Shown here piece by piece: positions 26,190-34,825 of a stretch of DNA of 64,000 bases. The DNA comes from SIG673 sp964570105. GTDB lineage: Bacteria; Bacillota; Clostridia; Oscillospirales; CAG-272. Location: NCBI GenBank assembly GCA_964570105.1, contig CAZMWM010000001.1, positions 20,913 through 84,912 of the forward strand. Reading direction: 5' to 3'. Both the position numbers and the translations under genes were made by a program. The notes below the pieces were generated by a model. The model searched no databases. It was given only the letters and a program-made list of their open reading frames with translations, and was not told the origin of the DNA. Positions within the stretch are counted from its first letter, which is position 1; every line of letters starts with the position of its first letter.

Positions 26190-27698
26190 TTACTCGAAAT
26201 AAACTATGTCGTCCGGTATCTGCGAGAATTCATCATGCGCCTTCTTGAGCCTTCTGTGGCGTCTGATATTTCCGCTGAGACCTAATATCTGTATACTTAT
26301 AAGCGGCGTCATCGCGACCATTGCCACGATACCGAAGGCGTCCGTCAGGACGTTGCCGCCAAGCATCTCGCAAGCGCCGACCGCAAACGGCAACATAAAC
26401 GTGGTGGTCATAGGACCGCTTGCAACTCCACCCGAGTCAAACGCTATACCGGTGTATATCGGCGGTACGAAGAAGGATATCGTAAGCGCGATAACGTATC
26501 CGACCAAAACGAAGGGCAGGAACGGTATTTCGAGCAATACTCTCAGCATCGAGATACCGACTGCGACACCGACGCCGAGCGAAAGCGCAAGACCTACGGA
26601 GCGCTGTGATACCGCGCCGTTAGTGACCTCCACGACCTGCTTTTTCAGCGAATGCACCGCAGGCTCCGCGGAGACCACGAAATACCCCATTACCATACCT
26701 ATCGGAACGAGAAGCCATTTATACGGCTTTTCGGCTATCTCACTGCCCAGCAGCCGCCCGGCAGGCATAAAGCCCACGTTCGCCGCGGTAAGGAAAAGAA
26801 CGAGACCTATGTAAGTATAGACGAGACCGACGCTGATCTTAGCTATCTGATGGCGGTGAAAACGCTTTGAGATCAACTGAAAGATCAAAAACACCGCAAC
26901 TATGGGCAAAAACGCGACCAAGACCTCCTCTGCGTATTGCGGAAAACCGTCAATGAGCGCTTTGAACGCATCCTGTGTCGTGGATACCGTAGGAATTACC
27001 GACTCAGAGGTCTTAGCATCGGAGCTATTAAAAAAACCGAGTATAAGCACGGAAAGTATAGGACCGATACTGCACAGCGCGATAAGACCGAAGCTGTTCT
27101 CTCCGGAACGCTTATTTCCGCTCATGCTTGCCATACCTGCACCGAGCGCCATAATAAAGGGAACGGTGATAGGTCCTGTCGTAACTCCGCCGGAATCGAA
27201 CGCGGTCGGTACAAATGCGTCATCCACGAAGAACGCAAGAATCATTATTACGGCGTAGAAAGCTATAAGGAGCTTGGAAAGAGATATTCCCTTCCTCGTT
27301 CTTATCAACGAAATGGCAAGAAACAAGCCGACACCGAGCGCAACGCAAATGATAAGAAGCGTCTTACCGATCCCGGGCACCTGCTCGGCAAGCACCTGAA
27401 GATCAGGCTCGGCGATGGTTATGAGCACACCGAGAACGAAGCAGATGAGTACAGCAAGCCAGCTTTTTTTGCTCTTGCTGATCTGGATACCGATACCCTC
27501 ACCGAGCTGTTCCATCGAAATGCTCGAGCCTATAGTGAAAAAGCTCATTCCGAGAATAAGCAGGATAGTACCGAAGAGAAACAGCACGAGTATTCCCGGC
27601 TCAAGCGGCGCAAACGACACGCTCAGAAATAAAACTATCAACGCTATCGGCAACACCGAGTTAAGCGCTTCCTTAAAAGCTCCTTTGATCTGATTCAC
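26190..27698 (-). CDS. Duplicated DUF1538 membrane transport protein
   Basis: A 502-aa polytopic protein with two internally repeated halves. AFDSGGVTTGPIT (166-178) recurs as AFDSGGVASGPMT (419-431), and an AEP motif (96-98) recurs at 344-346, so the repeat period is about 250 residues. This is the DUF1538 pattern. From memory, DUF1538 proteins have been reported as cation/proton antiporters (UmpAB); whether this one transports the same ions is unknown. The start is a GTG, 7 nt after GGAGG. It is first in the operon with the PII-like gene; the promoter is at 27745-27772. Confidence 0.85.
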   Translation of the reverse strand: MNQIKGAFKEALNSVLPIALIVLFLSVSFAPLEPGILVLFLFGTILLILGMSFFTIGSSISMEQLGEGIGIQISKSKKSWLAVLICFVLGVLITIAEPDLQVLAEQVPGIGKTLLIICVALGVGLFLAISLIRTRKGISLSKLLIAFYAVIMILAFFVDDAFVPTAFDSGGVTTGPITVPFIMALGAGMASMSGNKRSGENSFGLIALCSIGPILSVLILGFFNSSDAKTSESVIPTVSTTQDAFKALIDGFPQYAEEVLVAFLPIVAVFLIFQLISKRFHRHQIAKISVGLVYTYIGLVLFLTAANVGFMPAGRLLGSEIAEKPYKWLLVPIGMVMGYFVVSAEPAVHSLKKQVVEVTNGAVSQRSVGLALSLGVGVAVGISMLRVLLEIPFLPFVLVGYVIALTISFFVPPIYTGIAFDSGGVASGPMTTTFMLPFAVGACEMLGGNVLTDAFGIVAMVAMTPLISIQILGLSGNIRRHRRLKKAHDEFSQIPDDIVYFE

Positions 27699-27744
27699 GC
27701 ATATACCTCCGCATCAACTTACCGTGGCACCAAAGCCTATGATA

Positions 27745-27772
27745 ATTATACCGCATACAGCGAAAAAGTCAA
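27745..27772 (-). promoter_or_regulatory. Sigma-A promoter of the DUF1538-PII operon
   Basis: On the minus strand TTGACT (27767-27772) and TATAAT (27745-27750) are 16 bp apart. The leader to the GTG start at 27698 is about 40 nt. Confidence 0.82.
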
Positions 27773-27839
27773 GAGACACGGGCTTCCTTTTACATTTTTT
27801 TTACTTTTCCGAAATCTTGGTAAGCACCGAGCCGGGCTT

Positions 27840-29171
27840 TTAATAATTATACCTCTTGCGGTAGTAAAGCATAAGAGCCGCGGATACTATAACGCTCGCC
27901 ATCTCACTGATCACGAGAGACATCCAAACTCCGTCAAGCTTCCACAGCATAGGAAGCAGGATGATGCACGCGACCGGAAACACGAGTGCGCGCACGAACG
28001 AGATGACCGCCGAGACCACGCCGTTGTTGAGCGCTGTAAAAAATGACGATGCGTACATATTGAACCACATCACAAGGAATGGTATGGCGCATATTCTGAA
28101 TGCACGTGCGGTCATAGCGCAAAGCTCGACGTCGTATCCCACGAATATCTCCGCTATCGTACCTGCCAGCAGCATAGCACCGACAGTCAGCACTATCGCT
28201 ACTCCGCCGAGCATCGTAAGGCTCTTTTTGAGGACATTTTTCATTTCCTTGTGGTTTTTCGCGCCGTAATGATATCCCATTATCGGAGAGCTTCCGGTAG
28301 AATATCCGACGTATATACCTATGAATATGAACGCGCCGTACATAACGACGCCGTAAGCCGCCACTCCGTCCTCGCCGGCATATTCCATAAGCTTCATATT
28401 GTACAGTATTCCGGTTATGGATCCCGAAACACTGCTGAGCATCTCGGACGAGCCGTTGACGCAAGCCTTGATCATAGGCACAAGCTCAAATCTTGTCGCG
28501 GCAAACCTGAGCACCGAGGTGTTCTTTTTGCTCAAAAACCAAACGAGCGGGATAACTCCGGCAACGCATTGGCTTATTCCCGTGGCAAGCGCGGCACCTA
28601 TAACGCCCATTTTGAGTATCGCCATAAAAAACCAGTCGAGGACCATATTCGTGACACCGGCGGCTATGACCACGCCGAGCGCAAGCTTCGGTCTTTCCGC
28701 GACTATGAGATAATTCTGAAAGGTATATTGCGCTTGAAGAGCCGTATTGAACAGGAGACATACCGTACCGTATGCGACGATATCTCCGATCATGGCATCG
28801 GTCGCTCCAAAAAGATACGCCACCGGGCGAAGGAGCAGTATACCTATAGCCGTAAACAGCACACCGCTCACGACCATAAGATACATCATCATAGTAAAAA
28901 AGCGTCTTGCCTTTAGTATATCGCCCTCGCCTATGGTCTTAGCAGTGAGCGCACTTCCTCCGACGCCGAGCATAGCTCCGACGCCGCCTATCACCTGCAA
29001 ATAAGGAATAATGAGATTGACCGAAGCAAAAGCCGTTTTTCCAACGAAATTTGAAACGAAAAAGCCGTCTACCATACCGTAGATCGACGTAAAGATCATT
29101 ATTACCACGGACGGTAAGGTAAACCGTATGAGCTTTCCGTAGGTAAAATGATCTGACAACTGAATATTCAT
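27840..29171 (-). CDS. MATE family multidrug/Na+ efflux transporter
   Basis: A 443-aa membrane protein with about twelve helices in two MatE halves. FTLPSVVIMIFTSIYGMVDGFFVSNFVG at the N-terminus and GVGGSALTAKTIGEGD are characteristic. It expels drugs or cationic compounds using a Na+ or H+ gradient; the substrate cannot be predicted. It stands alone, with the capsule-operon terminator upstream and the DUF1538 promoter downstream on the same strand. Confidence 0.93.
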   Translation of the reverse strand: MNIQLSDHFTYGKLIRFTLPSVVIMIFTSIYGMVDGFFVSNFVGKTAFASVNLIIPYLQVIGGVGAMLGVGGSALTAKTIGEGDILKARRFFTMMMYLMVVSGVLFTAIGILLLRPVAYLFGATDAMIGDIVAYGTVCLLFNTALQAQYTFQNYLIVAERPKLALGVVIAAGVTNMVLDWFFMAILKMGVIGAALATGISQCVAGVIPLVWFLSKKNTSVLRFAATRFELVPMIKACVNGSSEMLSSVSGSITGILYNMKLMEYAGEDGVAAYGVVMYGAFIFIGIYVGYSTGSSPIMGYHYGAKNHKEMKNVLKKSLTMLGGVAIVLTVGAMLLAGTIAEIFVGYDVELCAMTARAFRICAIPFLVMWFNMYASSFFTALNNGVVSAVISFVRALVFPVACIILLPMLWKLDGVWMSLVISEMASVIVSAALMLYYRKRYNY

Positions 29172-29204
29172 AAGTAATATACGTTCCTTTCACGAGAGCG
29201 CAAT

Positions 29205-29246
29205 AAAAACAGCGTAACGTCGTTACTTGGCGCAACGCTGTTTTTT
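29205..29246. terminator. Terminator of the capsule operon
   Basis: AAAACAGCGT and ACGCTGTTTT arms enclose a loop of about 18 nt, with A and T runs on both sides. It lies about 15 nt past the capG stop, at the end of the twelve-gene leftward operon. Confidence 0.85.
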
Positions 29247-29260
29247 CGGTCTCGGCTTTC

Positions 29261-30445
29261 TTAAAACTTTCTCCAGACCATCTTATTGACCACGCCGGTA
29301 TAGGACTGTATTATCTTAACTACCTTCGAAGAAACGTTCACATCCGTATAATCCGGGACAGGGATACCGTGATCTCCGTTTTCATTCATCGCCACAGCGG
29401 TATCTACCGCTTGAAGCAGAGACGTACCGTCGATACCGGCAAGCACGAAGCACGCCTTATCAAGAGCCTCCGGACGCTCCGTCGAGGTACGGATGCAGAC
29501 AGCCGGAAAAGGTCTGCCGATGGACGTAAAGAAGCTGCTCTCTTCCGGCAGAGTACCGGAGTCCGACACCACGGCAAAAGCATTCATCTGAAGGCAGTTG
29601 TAGTCGTGAAATCCGAGCGGCTCGTGGCGTATGACGCGTCGGTCAAGCTCAAATCCGCTTGCTTCAAGTCTCTTTCTGCTTCTCGGATGGCAGGAATACA
29701 GTATCGGCATATCGTATTTTTCAGCCATGGCATTTATAGCGCCGAAAAGCGAAAGAAAATTCTTTTCGGTATCGATATTCTCTTCCCTGTGGGCAGAAAG
29801 AAGTATATATCCGCCCTTTTTGAGACCGAGCCTTGAATGTATGTCGCTCTTTTCTATCTCGGGGAGATTTTCGCTGAGCACCTCCGCCATAGGCGAGCCG
29901 GTGACGTAGGTACGCTCCTTCGGCAGACCGCACTCGTGCAGATAGCGTCTCGCATGCTCGGAATAAGCAAGATTTACATCGGATATTATGTCCACTATGC
30001 GCCTGTTCGTCTCTTCGGGCAGACATTCGTCCTTACATCTGTTTCCGGCTTCCATATGGAATATCGGTATATGCAGACGCTTGGCTGAGATAGCCGAAAG
30101 ACAGCTGTTGGTATCTCCGAGTATGAGCAGAGCATCCGGGCGGAGCTGAGCCATCAGCTTATAGGAGCAATTTATTATGTTTCCTACAGTCGCGCCGAGA
30201 TCGTCGCCGACTGCGTTCATATAGACCTCAGGATCGGCAAGCTTCAGGTCCTTGAAGAAAACTCCGTTCAGATTGTAATCGTAATTCTGTCCCGTATGCG
30301 CCAGCACGCAGTCAAAATACCTGCGACACTTATTTATGACCGCCGCGAGACGTATTATCTCAGGTCTGGTGCCGACGATTATCAGTAATTTCAAGCGACC
30401 GTCGCCCTTAAATGCGACGTCGGAATAATCGAGTTTGATATCCAT
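29261..30445 (-). CDS. capG: UDP-HexNAc 2-epimerase (CapG/FnlC-type, WecB family)
   Basis: A 394-aa non-hydrolysing UDP-N-acetylhexosamine 2-epimerase. LIIVGTRPEIIRLAAVI, HTGQNYDYNLNGVFF, HMEAGNRC and SAHREENID are family motifs. Alone it could make UDP-ManNAc. Next to capE and capF it most likely epimerises UDP-N-acetyl-6-deoxy-L-talosamine (UDP-L-PneNAc) to UDP-N-acetyl-L-fucosamine, the last step of that pathway. This substrate choice rests on gene context. It is the last gene of the operon. Confidence 0.9.
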   Translation of the reverse strand: MDIKLDYSDVAFKGDGRLKLLIIVGTRPEIIRLAAVINKCRRYFDCVLAHTGQNYDYNLNGVFFKDLKLADPEVYMNAVGDDLGATVGNIINCSYKLMAQLRPDALLILGDTNSCLSAISAKRLHIPIFHMEAGNRCKDECLPEETNRRIVDIISDVNLAYSEHARRYLHECGLPKERTYVTGSPMAEVLSENLPEIEKSDIHSRLGLKKGGYILLSAHREENIDTEKNFLSLFGAINAMAEKYDMPILYSCHPRSRKRLEASGFELDRRVIRHEPLGFHDYNCLQMNAFAVVSDSGTLPEESSFFTSIGRPFPAVCIRTSTERPEALDKACFVLAGIDGTSLLQAVDTAVAMNENGDHGIPVPDYTDVNVSSKVVKIIQSYTGVVNKMVWRKF

Positions 30446-30495
30446 ATCATTTCCGTCCTTGTTTATCAGCTTAAAATATGCACAGCCCGACGTGC

Positions 30496-31692
30496 TTATA
30501 CAGGCTCGCCGAACGTATCGGGCTTTGAACTGTCAAAGCATTCGTTCGCCCACATAAAGGTGATCATATCGTCGGTATCCGAAAGATTGATGATGTCGTG
30601 CGTATATCCGGGAAGCATATGTATCGCCTCGAGCTTTTCGCCCGACACCTCAAACTCAAGCACCTCGTCCGATCCTATCCTGCGTTCTCTGATCAACCCG
30701 TGACCGGATACCACTATGAAAAATTCCCATTTGGTATTGTGCCAATGCTGTCCTTTGGTAATTCCCGGTCTTGAGATGTTCACCGAGAACTGACCGCATT
30801 TTTCGGTGCGCAAAAGCTCGGTAAACGAGCCTCTTGCGTCCACGTTCATTTTTAGCGGAAAAGCCACCTTTTCCTTCGGAAGATACGAAAGATAAGTGCT
30901 GTACAGCTTTTTTGCAAAGCCGCCACTACAAAGCTCGGGCATCACGAGCGTTAGGGGCTGAGCGCTGAAGCTCTCCAAAAGCTCCACTATCTCCCCCAGC
31001 GTCACCCTGTGAGTTATCGGAGCCATACAATAGCGTCCGTTCTCATCCGGAACAGCGTCCACGCCTTCAAAGTGACACCTATGCTCTTTTCCCTCAAGCG
31101 CAAGCAACATCTCGTCAACAAGATCGTCGATATAGAGCAGCTCGAGCTGTGCCGCGGAATCGTTTACCGTGATGGGAAGCCCCCGTGCGATATTGTTGCA
31201 GAAGGTCGCGATCACGCTGTTATAATTCGGGCGGCACCATTTTCCGAACAGATTGGGAAAACGGTACACGAGCACTCGCGCTCCGGTCTCCTCCGCGTAC
31301 GAGAAGAAAAGCTCCTCGCCGGCTTTTTTGCTCCTGCCGTAATCTCCATCGTACCGCCCGATAAGCGTAGCCTGTATGGACGAGGCAAGCATAACGGGGC
31401 AACGGTTATCATACCTTTTCAGCGTATCGAGCAGGTCGGAGGCAAATCCGTAATTGCCCTTCATAAATTCATCCGTGCTTTGCGGACGGTTGACGCCTGC
31501 AAGATTGAACACGATATCCGCGTTATTACATCCTTCCTCAAGCACGTCTCGCGGCGTATCCACATCATACAGATACAACTCCCCGAGCTTAAGAGACGGA
31601 TGCGTACGGTCCTTGCCGTCCCTGATATTTTTTAAAGCCTCAGAGAGATTTTTCCCAACGAAGCCGTACGCTCCGGTGATCAGTACGTTCAT
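30496..31692 (-). CDS. capF: CapF-type bifunctional epimerase/reductase
   Basis: A 398-aa protein with an N-terminal SDR domain (VLITGAYGFVGKNLSEAL, NAD(P)-binding) and a C-terminal cupin of ~110 residues containing GITKGQHWHNTKWEFF. This two-domain form is specific to CapF/FnlB/WbjC, which epimerises and reduces the keto sugar in UDP-L-FucNAc synthesis. The ATG at 31692 begins the Rossmann strand and follows AAAGG; the in-frame 19-residue extension upstream is rejected. Confidence 0.94.
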   Translation of the reverse strand: MNVLITGAYGFVGKNLSEALKNIRDGKDRTHPSLKLGELYLYDVDTPRDVLEEGCNNADIVFNLAGVNRPQSTDEFMKGNYGFASDLLDTLKRYDNRCPVMLASSIQATLIGRYDGDYGRSKKAGEELFFSYAEETGARVLVYRFPNLFGKWCRPNYNSVIATFCNNIARGLPITVNDSAAQLELLYIDDLVDEMLLALEGKEHRCHFEGVDAVPDENGRYCMAPITHRVTLGEIVELLESFSAQPLTLVMPELCSGGFAKKLYSTYLSYLPKEKVAFPLKMNVDARGSFTELLRTEKCGQFSVNISRPGITKGQHWHNTKWEFFIVVSGHGLIRERRIGSDEVLEFEVSGEKLEAIHMLPGYTHDIINLSDTDDMITFMWANECFDSSKPDTFGEPV

Positions 31693-31752
31693 AAATGCGA
31701 CCTTTCTTTCCGCACAGATGCCGCCGACCTTTCCGCCGACGGTGTGCAAGGA

Positions 31753-32793
31753 TCATCTGCCCATTTTCGCCATTTCTTCTTTTATGTAAGCAAGAGAAGC
31801 TATCTTCTCCTTGGTCTCTTCAAGTCCGAGCCTTCTGGTGTTATTGGAATTGAACTCGGTAAGGGTGTTTCTTTCGACATCCCCTTCCTTGAAATACTTA
31901 TCGTAATTGAGTCCTCTCTTATCGCAGGGAACGCGATAGAAATTACCGAGATCGACCGCGCGTGCACATTCTTCGTTCGTAAGAAGCGTTTCGTACATCT
32001 TTTCGCCGTGACGGATACCTATGACCTTTATAGCCGACTTGTCGCCGCCGAAAAGCTCACATACCGCCTCAGCCTGCGTTTGGATAGTGCATGCAGGCGC
32101 CTTCTGGACGAGGATATCACCGGACGTACCGTGTTCAAACGCGAAGAGCACGAGATCCACCGCCTCCTCAAGCGACATTATGAAGCGCGTCATGCTTCCG
32201 TCGGTTATCGTGATCGGGTTTCCGTTCTTTATCTGATCTATCCAAAGCGGTATGACCGAGCCGCGACTGCACATAACGTTACCGTAACGGGTACAGCATA
32301 TCTTAGTGGTCGAGGTGGTGCGCGACTTGGCAACGATGACCTTCTCCATCATAGCCTTGCTCGTACCCATCGCATTGATCGGATACGCCGCCTTATCGGT
32401 GGAAAGGCAGATGACGGTCTCCACCCCCTCCTCTATCGCCGCGGTAAGAACATTTTCGGTACCGAGCACATTGGTCTTTACAGCCTCAATAGGGAAAAAT
32501 TCACAGCTCGGGACCTGCTTCAGCGCCGCCGCGTGAAAGATATAATCGACGCCGTGCATCGCGTTTCGCACAGATGCTATATCGCGGACGTCACCGATAT
32601 AAAAGCGTATCTTCTCCGCGACCTCCGGCATCTTGGCCTGAAACTCGTGGCGCATATCGTCCTGCTTTTTTTCATCACGCGAAAAGACGCGTATCTCTCC
32701 GATATCGGTACGGAGAAAGCGGTTGAGAACGGCGTTTCCGAAGCTTCCCGTTCCACCGGTTATCAATAAGGTCTTGTTAGTAAAAAGCGACAT
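31753..32793 (-). CDS. capE: CapE-type UDP-GlcNAc 4,6-dehydratase/5-epimerase
   Basis: A 346-aa extended SDR enzyme that begins UDP-L-FucNAc synthesis from UDP-GlcNAc. LLITGGTGSFGNAVLNRFL binds the nucleotide. The sequence LSTDKAAYPINAMGTSKAMME shows MxxxK where most SDR enzymes have YxxxK, a known trait of the CapE/FlaA1 group. HAAALKQVPSCE is also typical. capE, capF and capG stand in pathway order on the transcript. Confidence 0.95.
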   Translation of the reverse strand: MSLFTNKTLLITGGTGSFGNAVLNRFLRTDIGEIRVFSRDEKKQDDMRHEFQAKMPEVAEKIRFYIGDVRDIASVRNAMHGVDYIFHAAALKQVPSCEFFPIEAVKTNVLGTENVLTAAIEEGVETVICLSTDKAAYPINAMGTSKAMMEKVIVAKSRTTSTTKICCTRYGNVMCSRGSVIPLWIDQIKNGNPITITDGSMTRFIMSLEEAVDLVLFAFEHGTSGDILVQKAPACTIQTQAEAVCELFGGDKSAIKVIGIRHGEKMYETLLTNEECARAVDLGNFYRVPCDKRGLNYDKYFKEGDVERNTLTEFNSNNTRRLGLEETKEKIASLAYIKEEMAKMGR

Positions 32794-32862
32794 TTTAATT
32801 CATCCCTTCCGGTCGATACAGACCGTTTTATTTTATTTTAGCCCGTTCATTCGCACGGGACG

Positions 32863-34143
32863 TCATTTCTTCAAAAATGCCTTCACCTGGGCTATATCCT
32901 CCTTCTGAATAAACAAAAGCTTAGGATAGCTTATATTGCTTACGCGATGGAAGTATACCAAAAAGCAGATGCCGCACACCACATAGGCGGTCACGGAGAC
33001 GATACCCGCTCCCCATATACCGTACAGGGGTATAGTGAAAAGATTTCCAACTATGTTTATGAGCGCGGCGCCACCCAAAAACAGCAGATTGATCCAACGC
33101 CTTCCCTGAGATATATTGTAGGAATATATCATCTTGTAGAATATCATTCCGAACACGCCGACCAGCATCAAAAGCATAACGTAATACGACTGAGCAAACT
33201 CGGGACCGTAAAGCAGGGCGACCGCCGGCTTTCCGATAAGTATCAGACCTATTATCGCCACAAGGCAGAAGAACAGATTTATACGCAGTACCTTGGCGAC
33301 CTCGTCCTCACGTTTTCCCTTTATCAGCCGTGATAGCAGGATATCCTTGATAGCATCGGGTATCATCCATATCTTGTTTGCAAGCGCAACACCGGTAGAA
33401 TATATACCTATATCGGCATAGCTGACATTATCGAAACGCTTCAGCATCTGTATATCTATCTTGTAATTCACCGTCATACACAGATACACGAGCATCGGCA
33501 CGAATCCAAAGCGCACGAAGGACGGTATACGCCTCACCTGAGGGCGTATCCTCAGCGGATTAAACCTGAGATTTATAAAGGAAAGTATCAGATTTGCGAT
33601 AACGGTACTGACGAAATACGCAAGCACCGTAAACTCGGACGGCTCGACAAATATCCAAAGAAATACGAGCAATACTATCTCTGATGCACTTATAACAAGT
33701 GACGAGATGTTCCGCCGACGCGGACTTTCCACCAGAACTATGTAGTTCAGCTGTTTTACGTAGACCTCTATCGGCATAAGCAGGATAGCCAACCGCAGAT
33801 ACTTTGCCAAGTCGAGCTGCCAAAGGACCACAGCCACCGCGACCGCCAGCACCTCGTATATCGCAAACATAGTGCTTATATTGTTTACGTATTCACCGAA
33901 TATATCCGGCTCTTTTTTACGGAAGAACGGATACGCCTGATACACACCAAGCCCGAGAAATACCGCGTACAGCGTAACGTCATTCTGAACGACCGCCATT
34001 ATTCCCTTAAGCTCGGCGCCAAAAAACCTCGCCGTCATCGAGCCGACGACTATACCGAGAACGACACCCATCGCCTTGGCGAAAACGGAAAAAATATAAT
34101 CGTTATTGTAGAAGCTTTTTACTAAATTAGTGATCTTTTTCAT
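32863..34143 (-). CDS. wzx: Wzx-type polysaccharide flippase
   Basis: A 426-aa protein of the MOP exporter superfamily with about twelve helices. The N-terminus, including GVVLGIVVGSMTARFFGAELKGIMAVVQ, is typical of oligosaccharide flippases. It should move lipid-linked repeat units across the membrane for polymerisation by the Wzy protein encoded upstream. It overlaps the kinase-like gene before it by 17 nt. Confidence 0.9.
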   Translation of the reverse strand: MKKITNLVKSFYNNDYIFSVFAKAMGVVLGIVVGSMTARFFGAELKGIMAVVQNDVTLYAVFLGLGVYQAYPFFRKKEPDIFGEYVNNISTMFAIYEVLAVAVAVVLWQLDLAKYLRLAILLMPIEVYVKQLNYIVLVESPRRRNISSLVISASEIVLLVFLWIFVEPSEFTVLAYFVSTVIANLILSFINLRFNPLRIRPQVRRIPSFVRFGFVPMLVYLCMTVNYKIDIQMLKRFDNVSYADIGIYSTGVALANKIWMIPDAIKDILLSRLIKGKREDEVAKVLRINLFFCLVAIIGLILIGKPAVALLYGPEFAQSYYVMLLMLVGVFGMIFYKMIYSYNISQGRRWINLLFLGGAALINIVGNLFTIPLYGIWGAGIVSVTAYVVCGICFLVYFHRVSNISYPKLLFIQKEDIAQVKAFLKK

Positions 34144-34825
34144 CAGAATTACCGAACAGTCCCAATCCTTCCGCTATAGCAAGCGCATTATCCTCAGCAC
34201 GCACCGCAGTGTCTATCTCCAGCTGTGTACCGCCGAAGCGGTCACGAAACGCGGCTCTCACGGTATCGAAATTTTCACGCTGTACGCGCAATACCTCGAG
34301 CCTTTCTTCCTCATCACAGACGTCGAGCCTACCCCCCGATGCGTTCCTGCCGATTATCCTCTTTTCGGCTGTATCAACGTCATTCGAGCAATCAACGGAA
34401 ACGAAATCTATATCCTTGCTCTTCAAATAGTCGAATATCCGTCCAAGGTCATCGGTTTCGGTGATCCTGTCTCCGTGATTAACGGATATAAGGCTCTGAA
34501 GTATTCCCTGATCTATGAGCAAAACATCCTTTTCCGTCGCCGTTTCGGCAAAGCGCCTGTACATACGGTAATACATCACGAGCACGGAGATACAACGCCT
34601 TTTTTCCTTTCCTGCACGCTGTGAGGAACGGTCGGCGTATCTTCTTCCGATACGGTACAGCTTTGTGCTTCCGTCACCCACATACGATGCGTACCTTGCC
34701 AGCCGTGATCTTGGGGGATATATGCGGTACATAACCTTGTATCCGCGCCCTTCAAGTATCTCACCCAGCTTTTTACAGACCGTGGTCTTACCGGTGCCGG
34801 GCAGACCGTTAAATTCTACGATCAT
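34127..34825 (-). CDS. P-loop kinase-like protein of the capsule operon
   Basis: A 232-aa P-loop protein. FNGLPGTGKTTVCKKLG is Walker A, and LLIDQGILQS may be the Walker B/DRY-like region. The fold resembles thymidylate or deoxynucleoside kinases, but the flanking genes point to a sugar-, lipid- or polyol-linked substrate. The ATG at 34825 overlaps the stop of the preceding kinase-like gene as ATGA. An in-frame TTG two codons earlier is possible but less likely. Role unknown. Confidence 0.78.
   Translation of the reverse strand: MIVEFNGLPGTGKTTVCKKLGEILEGRGYKVMYRIYPPRSRLARYASYVGDGSTKLYRIGRRYADRSSQRAGKEKRRCISVLVMYYRMYRRFAETATEKDVLLIDQGILQSLISVNHGDRITETDDLGRIFDYLKSKDIDFVSVDCSNDVDTAEKRIIGRNASGGRLDVCDEEERLEVLRVQRENFDTVRAAFRDRFGGTQLEIDTAVRAEDNALAIAEGLGLFGNSDEKDH

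Noticed and set aside
26937..27632. Plus-strand frame of 231 codons opposite the DUF1538 gene
   Set aside because: Charged, repetitive composition typical of an antisense shadow of a membrane-protein gene.
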